This document shows, one piece after another, positions 42,859 through 46,664 of a stretch of 46,664 bases of DNA. The position numbers and the translations under genes are program-made. The stretch is from NCBI GenBank assembly GCA_017538795.1, contig JAFYIE010000085.1, forward strand, positions 1 through 46,664, written 5' to 3'. The stretch is from Bacteroidales bacterium (lineage in GTDB: Bacteria; Bacteroidota; Bacteroidia; Bacteroidales; F082). Numbering within the stretch: position 1 is the first letter of the stretch; each line of letters starts with the position of its first letter. The notes under the pieces were generated by a model, which was not told the origin of the DNA, searched no databases, and saw only the letters and a list, made by a program, of their open reading frames with translations.

Positions 42859-43464
42859 ATGAAAAAACGTGTTATTTATATTATCTTGATTTGCAGTCTG
42901 CCTGCGACTCTATTACCATACGCTTATATCTTTAATGGTGGACTATCGATGAAAAGTAATACATGGGCCGATTTCGGTGATTATCTCGCAGGAGTTTCCG
43001 GTATGTTAAATGTCCTTATTTTAAGTCTTATAACACTAATAGTTCATGAAATAGACAGTAATAACAGGACAAAGGAAACTCGAGCAAATCAACAAAAAGA
43101 ATTACTAAATCGTTTTCTTAACACATATGAAGATATTATTACAAGTCTATATACCCTAAAAACAGAATTTGTTAGAACAATATTGTCTGATCATCATTCG
43201 TTTTTCGAACATAATAAATCTTTTGATTATTATATAAAGCTTCAGTCTTTAAAAGTTTTTGCAGAAACCTACATAAAGGATACTGATATTTCAGAGAGTG
43301 TAAATAAGTTTGTGAAAGAATATAAAGAGATTATTCAACTTTCATCACAAAAAGGTAACGAAAATAGACTTAGAGATGCTATGAAAAAAGGAATTAAGTC
43401 TATTGAAGTTTTAATTAGCAATATTCAAAACAGAATTAATATTAACTATTATGGAACAAAATAA
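42859..43464 (+). CDS. Membrane protein, phage abortive-infection-like
   Basis: This 201-aa protein has two N-terminal membrane helices (MKKRVIYIILICSLPATLLP and GVSGMLNVLILSLITLIVHE) separated by a short WADFGDYLAGV motif. This arrangement matches putative phage abortive-infection membrane proteins. The C-terminal 130 residues are polar and helical. The last codons overlap the start of the following gene by 14 bases. The annotation of abortive infection is by resemblance only. Confidence 0.6.
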   Translation: MKKRVIYIILICSLPATLLPYAYIFNGGLSMKSNTWADFGDYLAGVSGMLNVLILSLITLIVHEIDSNNRTKETRANQQKELLNRFLNTYEDIITSLYTLKTEFVRTILSDHHSFFEHNKSFDYYIKLQSLKVFAETYIKDTDISESVNKFVKEYKEIIQLSSQKGNENRLRDAMKKGIKSIEVLISNIQNRININYYGTK

Positions 43465-46369
43465 ATATAGAGAGAAGTTGGTTGAATCGCTTGGCAAAGA
43501 AACATGTTCTGGATTAGAACATTTTATACAAAAAATTGATGAAGAAAAAGCAGATATCATCATGCTAATCGCAAGAAAAGCCTTATGTCTTTTTAATCTG
43601 TTAAAATATTTGAAAATCAAATTGCCCAATGCCGAAATAGTTAGCGATCGCGTTTTAGACCTTAATATGCAATATTTTGAGGGTAAGAAAGTGGTAGTCG
43701 TTGACGATACTCTGATACTCGGAACAACATTAAAAAATATAAAAGAAAAGTTGCTGGCAGCCAAATGTAATGTAAAAATATACATTTATAGTATTGATAG
43801 GACAAACTGGCAGAAAAACTTGATAATACCCGACTACGCAGAAAAATTCTATTCATCAGATGAGATTTTAAATTTTTGTAATACCTTGGTGAAATCATTT
43901 TCAATGGTCTCATTGCCATATCTAGTGGACTTTCCAATTACGAATTTAGGGAAAATGTCGCAGAGTAATTATCATCAACTAATAAATGATAATAATTTAA
44001 AGGTAATAGAGTTGCCTAGCTATGATTTTTCTAACACTTCATTTTATACCATATTATTAAACGAATCATTAAAAGAACAATTTTACAATCAAGTAGGCAA
44101 GACTATTCGTCAGATAGTTGATGTTATAAAAATACGTGTATATGTTATTCACTGTCACGATGAGAATGTCAACTTAAGATTCGTTCCCATCGTATTGCTT
44201 AAATGCATAAATATCAGTATAATTAACCAGATTTTTTTTCACCTTGTAAAGAATTACCGCGAAAAAGATGTTGTTGAAAGTCTTCTAAATACGCCTCAAA
44301 TACGTTTACGCTTCATACAATACTATCTGTCAGTACAATTGGGATTTGTCTTTTTTCAACAGATTCAAGGCAAGGTTAAACTCAGCAAATACAAATTCAA
44401 AAAAAGTGAACTAATCTATATCTTTGGAAAAGATATAGCGGACATTTGTTGTCAGCTTTTGCACGAAGATATATCACCACTACATATCAGATTTAAAAAT
44501 GATGATGTATCAATTCCTGATGAGAATTTCAGAAAACTATTGCCTCATGCCAACATTAAAGGTTATAATATCCTTCAGTCATTTCAAGAAATATTTGCAA
44601 ACTTAGTTGACAAAAGAGAACTTCCTGCTAGGAAATGGTATAATAACATGGCCGGTACGTTACCTCTTCAAGTGAGGAATCGACTATTGAATGGAATCGC
44701 ATTTGACAAAATATGCAAATTCTTCTGTGAAAAATTAGGAATAACACCTGGAGAATATATAAAGGAAATTATTAGTATCTGTCTAGATATATGTAATGAT
44801 ATGGGCATCTCGGTTCCGATAATATGTAATAATAATAATGTATTATTCCGGGCATTCAGGCATGGCGAATTGGGGAAAAAGTCAAAAGGCAATGTAATCC
44901 TCCTAAAGAATTTTTTAGATGCATTCTGCGAAACAAATGGATATAATTTTAAAAAAGGGTTTGATAAAGTTTTATTGGAAAAATTAACTGTTATTTTTTA
45001 TAGAATAGGTGCGAAATATAATTTTATAGAAAACACATATGATTATAATGATCCTGAGGCCATCAATATAGGATTCTACTTGTTTGGCGCAATACCTATA
45101 ATTAATAAAGAAATTGACTATTTCCCAAATAAGCCAGAGGATTGGTTTCTTAATTCTCATTGCTATTCTCTTTTTAAACTATGCAATGACAATAAGTATC
45201 ATTACGATATTGTACCAAATAGAGAAGGAACTTCGATAAGTGAGAAAAATATTATTGAAGCAAGAAGTTTGGGAAACATTTTGGGACATGTAATAAAGTC
45301 TACAAGAAATAGGAAGGAAGAACAAGCAACATGCATAATGCAGCCATTAAACATAGAACGCTTAACTCTTATTGCTTCATGTTATACATTAGGTGATATT
45401 ACCAATGCATTAGCAGCAGAGTTAAATATTATCTTAAACTGGGTAAAGATTGTGAGTAATATAAAAATAGTAAACTATTCAGTTTTCACAAATAGACTGT
45501 TTCTTGATTTCTCAAATAGCACAGTCTATAAAGCATTTAATCAAGCTCTATTCAAGTTCTCAAATTCATTTACTCCAGAGCGTAATGTTCCTAAAATCAT
45601 TGAGAGTGTTACGAATTATATTAAATACCGTATTTCACTACACGAATTAACAAGCACCGATTTGATAAAATGGGAAACGTATGTTAGTCAATTAGGAATT
45701 GGTAATGAAGACTTGTTTGTTTGGAAAAATAAGAAGATTGATACTGACAAAAGAAGAGTTTTTGTGCGTAAGATTTTTGTTGAAATCTCCTATGCAGGTT
45801 TACTCTTGATCTTTATTAGATATATTATTGACGTTTATAATAATATGGTCACTCCCTCTATTGGCATAGGAAGCAAATTCACTTTTTTTGATTATACTAC
45901 AAAAAAACAACACTCACGGATATTAGTCGACATGAGGGTTAAAGATATTAGGAACTCATCATCCAACAATAATGAAATGTCTATTGGGTCAAAAGCGGGT
46001 ATGGCTTTCTTCAAAAAAAGCGCAAACAGCAAAGTAACATTTGACTTTCGTAATAAAACATACAATTTCCATATCTTATCAATAAATAATGAGAAAATAC
46101 AATATGCTAGTGAATTGGAAATTGATGCGTTTTACAAAAGTGTAGTTGCAGTATATGGAACAAGTAATTCTTCTTTAAAAAATAAATATCAAAGAATAAA
46201 ACAACAAATGAAAATAATCCGAGATACTACTCCTCAACCATATCTGGTCTCCATTTTAAGTAATACAATTAAAGAACTAACAGATAGGACAGGAATTATG
46301 GAAAACATAATTATGGAGAGCAAGGTTATCAACCGTCAAGCTAAAGATAACTTTGTCACACTATTATAA
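43451..46369 (+). CDS. Large protein with N-terminal phosphoribosyltransferase domain
   Basis: This 972-aa protein has a phosphoribosyltransferase-like domain in residues 1-130. The PRPP-binding motif VVVVDDTLILGTTLKN lies at about residues 80-95 and is preceded by a strand typical of the family. The next 840 residues match nothing that I know; they contain several hydrophobic stretches and two cysteine- and lysine-rich segments. PRTase domains occur in some anti-phage effectors, which would fit the neighbouring membrane genes. It is coupled to the previous gene by a 14-base overlap. Confidence 0.65.
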   Translation: MEQNKYREKLVESLGKETCSGLEHFIQKIDEEKADIIMLIARKALCLFNLLKYLKIKLPNAEIVSDRVLDLNMQYFEGKKVVVVDDTLILGTTLKNIKEKLLAAKCNVKIYIYSIDRTNWQKNLIIPDYAEKFYSSDEILNFCNTLVKSFSMVSLPYLVDFPITNLGKMSQSNYHQLINDNNLKVIELPSYDFSNTSFYTILLNESLKEQFYNQVGKTIRQIVDVIKIRVYVIHCHDENVNLRFVPIVLLKCINISIINQIFFHLVKNYREKDVVESLLNTPQIRLRFIQYYLSVQLGFVFFQQIQGKVKLSKYKFKKSELIYIFGKDIADICCQLLHEDISPLHIRFKNDDVSIPDENFRKLLPHANIKGYNILQSFQEIFANLVDKRELPARKWYNNMAGTLPLQVRNRLLNGIAFDKICKFFCEKLGITPGEYIKEIISICLDICNDMGISVPIICNNNNVLFRAFRHGELGKKSKGNVILLKNFLDAFCETNGYNFKKGFDKVLLEKLTVIFYRIGAKYNFIENTYDYNDPEAINIGFYLFGAIPIINKEIDYFPNKPEDWFLNSHCYSLFKLCNDNKYHYDIVPNREGTSISEKNIIEARSLGNILGHVIKSTRNRKEEQATCIMQPLNIERLTLIASCYTLGDITNALAAELNIILNWVKIVSNIKIVNYSVFTNRLFLDFSNSTVYKAFNQALFKFSNSFTPERNVPKIIESVTNYIKYRISLHELTSTDLIKWETYVSQLGIGNEDLFVWKNKKIDTDKRRVFVRKIFVEISYAGLLLIFIRYIIDVYNNMVTPSIGIGSKFTFFDYTTKKQHSRILVDMRVKDIRNSSSNNNEMSIGSKAGMAFFKKSANSKVTFDFRNKTYNFHILSINNEKIQYASELEIDAFYKSVVAVYGTSNSSLKNKYQRIKQQMKIIRDTTPQPYLVSILSNTIKELTDRTGIMENIIMESKVINRQAKDNFVTLL

Positions 46370-46537
46370 ATGTTTGTCGATGAAATTCTTAAATAAAAAG
46401 AAAAAAATGATGCGTGTAAACACTTATACGATTTTTATTTGTACTTTTGCAGAAATATAAAACGTACCTACGAGTATTTACTTATTGAAATAACATATTT
46501 TTATGATCAATTAATGAACAAACGATAATAACAAATT

Positions 46538-46664
46538 ATGGATAATTCAGCCTTTCCTTGGTGGAAACTAATAACCGAAACAGATTTAAAAGGGGGTAAG
46601 AACTTTGAGGCTATTGCATTCGAATTTATTCAAAGTGAATTCCCTGAATACTCATGGACGCGAA
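46538..46664 (+). CDS. Unknown protein, 3' end beyond the window
   Basis: Only the first 42 codons are present. They read MDNSAFPWWKLI followed by KNFEAIAFEFIQSEFPEYSW. An N-terminal FExxAFEFIQ-like helix is reminiscent of restriction-endonuclease-like or Mrr-like domains, but the fragment is too short for assignment. It follows the large PRTase gene by 168 bases, which contain a TACTTTTG box at 46442-46449, so it may have its own promoter. Confidence 0.6.
   Translation, partial: MDNSAFPWWKLITETDLKGGKNFEAIAFEFIQSEFPEYSWTR

Overview
The window looks like a Bacteroidales chromosome, probably Prevotella/Segatella-like or Bacteroides-like. Two things support this. First, there is a complete tra/mob module of the CTnDOT/CTn341 class, which is restricted to Bacteroidetes. 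Second, there are many Bacteroidetes promoters with a TTTG -33 box and a TAnnTTTG -7 box. No integrase, tRNA, rRNA, IS element or CRISPR array was seen, so the ends of the integrated element are probably outside the window or not recognisable here.

Region 1 (1-3950, + strand) is a short operon: PcfK-like protein, PcfJ-like protein, two small unknown proteins and a DUF2851 protein, closed by a strong terminator. Region 2 (4012-5366, - strand) is a DUF3307 membrane protein and a SatD-family protein. They read from a promoter overlapped by three identical-architecture palindromes spaced exactly 29 bp apart. Region 3 (5560-18731, - strand) is the transfer operon in canonical order reversed: TraR, Q, P, O, N, M, L, K, J, I, G, F, E, D, C, B, A. 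It encodes a type IV secretion apparatus. A five-copy 16-bp tandem repeat lies between traC and traB, and a four-copy 8-bp repeat lies upstream of the ParA-like traA. Region 4 (18732-23089) is a hairpin-rich oriT-like segment followed by mobA, mobB (relaxase) and mobC (VirD4-type coupling protein) on the + strand. These genes process the DNA and deliver it to the Tra channel.

From about 23.1 kb base composition becomes more AT-rich and the content changes. Region 5 (23282-30602, - strand) is a peptide-export locus: a C39-peptidase ABC exporter, an HlyD-type adaptor, a secreted CarboxypepD_reg-like protein, a 60-aa double-glycine precursor peptide, a small secreted protein and a membrane-anchored TPR/LuxR-type regulator. 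I infer a bacteriocin- or signal-peptide system. Three copies of a conserved non-coding element lie in this locus.

Region 6 (30754-41465) holds two TetR regulators flanking a lone DarB-like ketoacyl synthase III, two paralogous GH13 amylase lipoproteins separated by an AAC(3)-family acetyltransferase, and a patatin phospholipase operon. ATAC-N-GGTAT type palindromes recur at the promoters of the TPR regulator, the synthase, the second TetR and the patatin gene, suggesting a shared TetR-controlled regulon. Region 7 (41486-end, + strand) is an AT-rich run of unknown genes: two small membrane proteins, one resembling phage abortive-infection proteins, a 972-aa protein with an N-terminal phosphoribosyltransferase motif, and the start of a further gene. 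This looks like a defence-type cassette, but that is inference.
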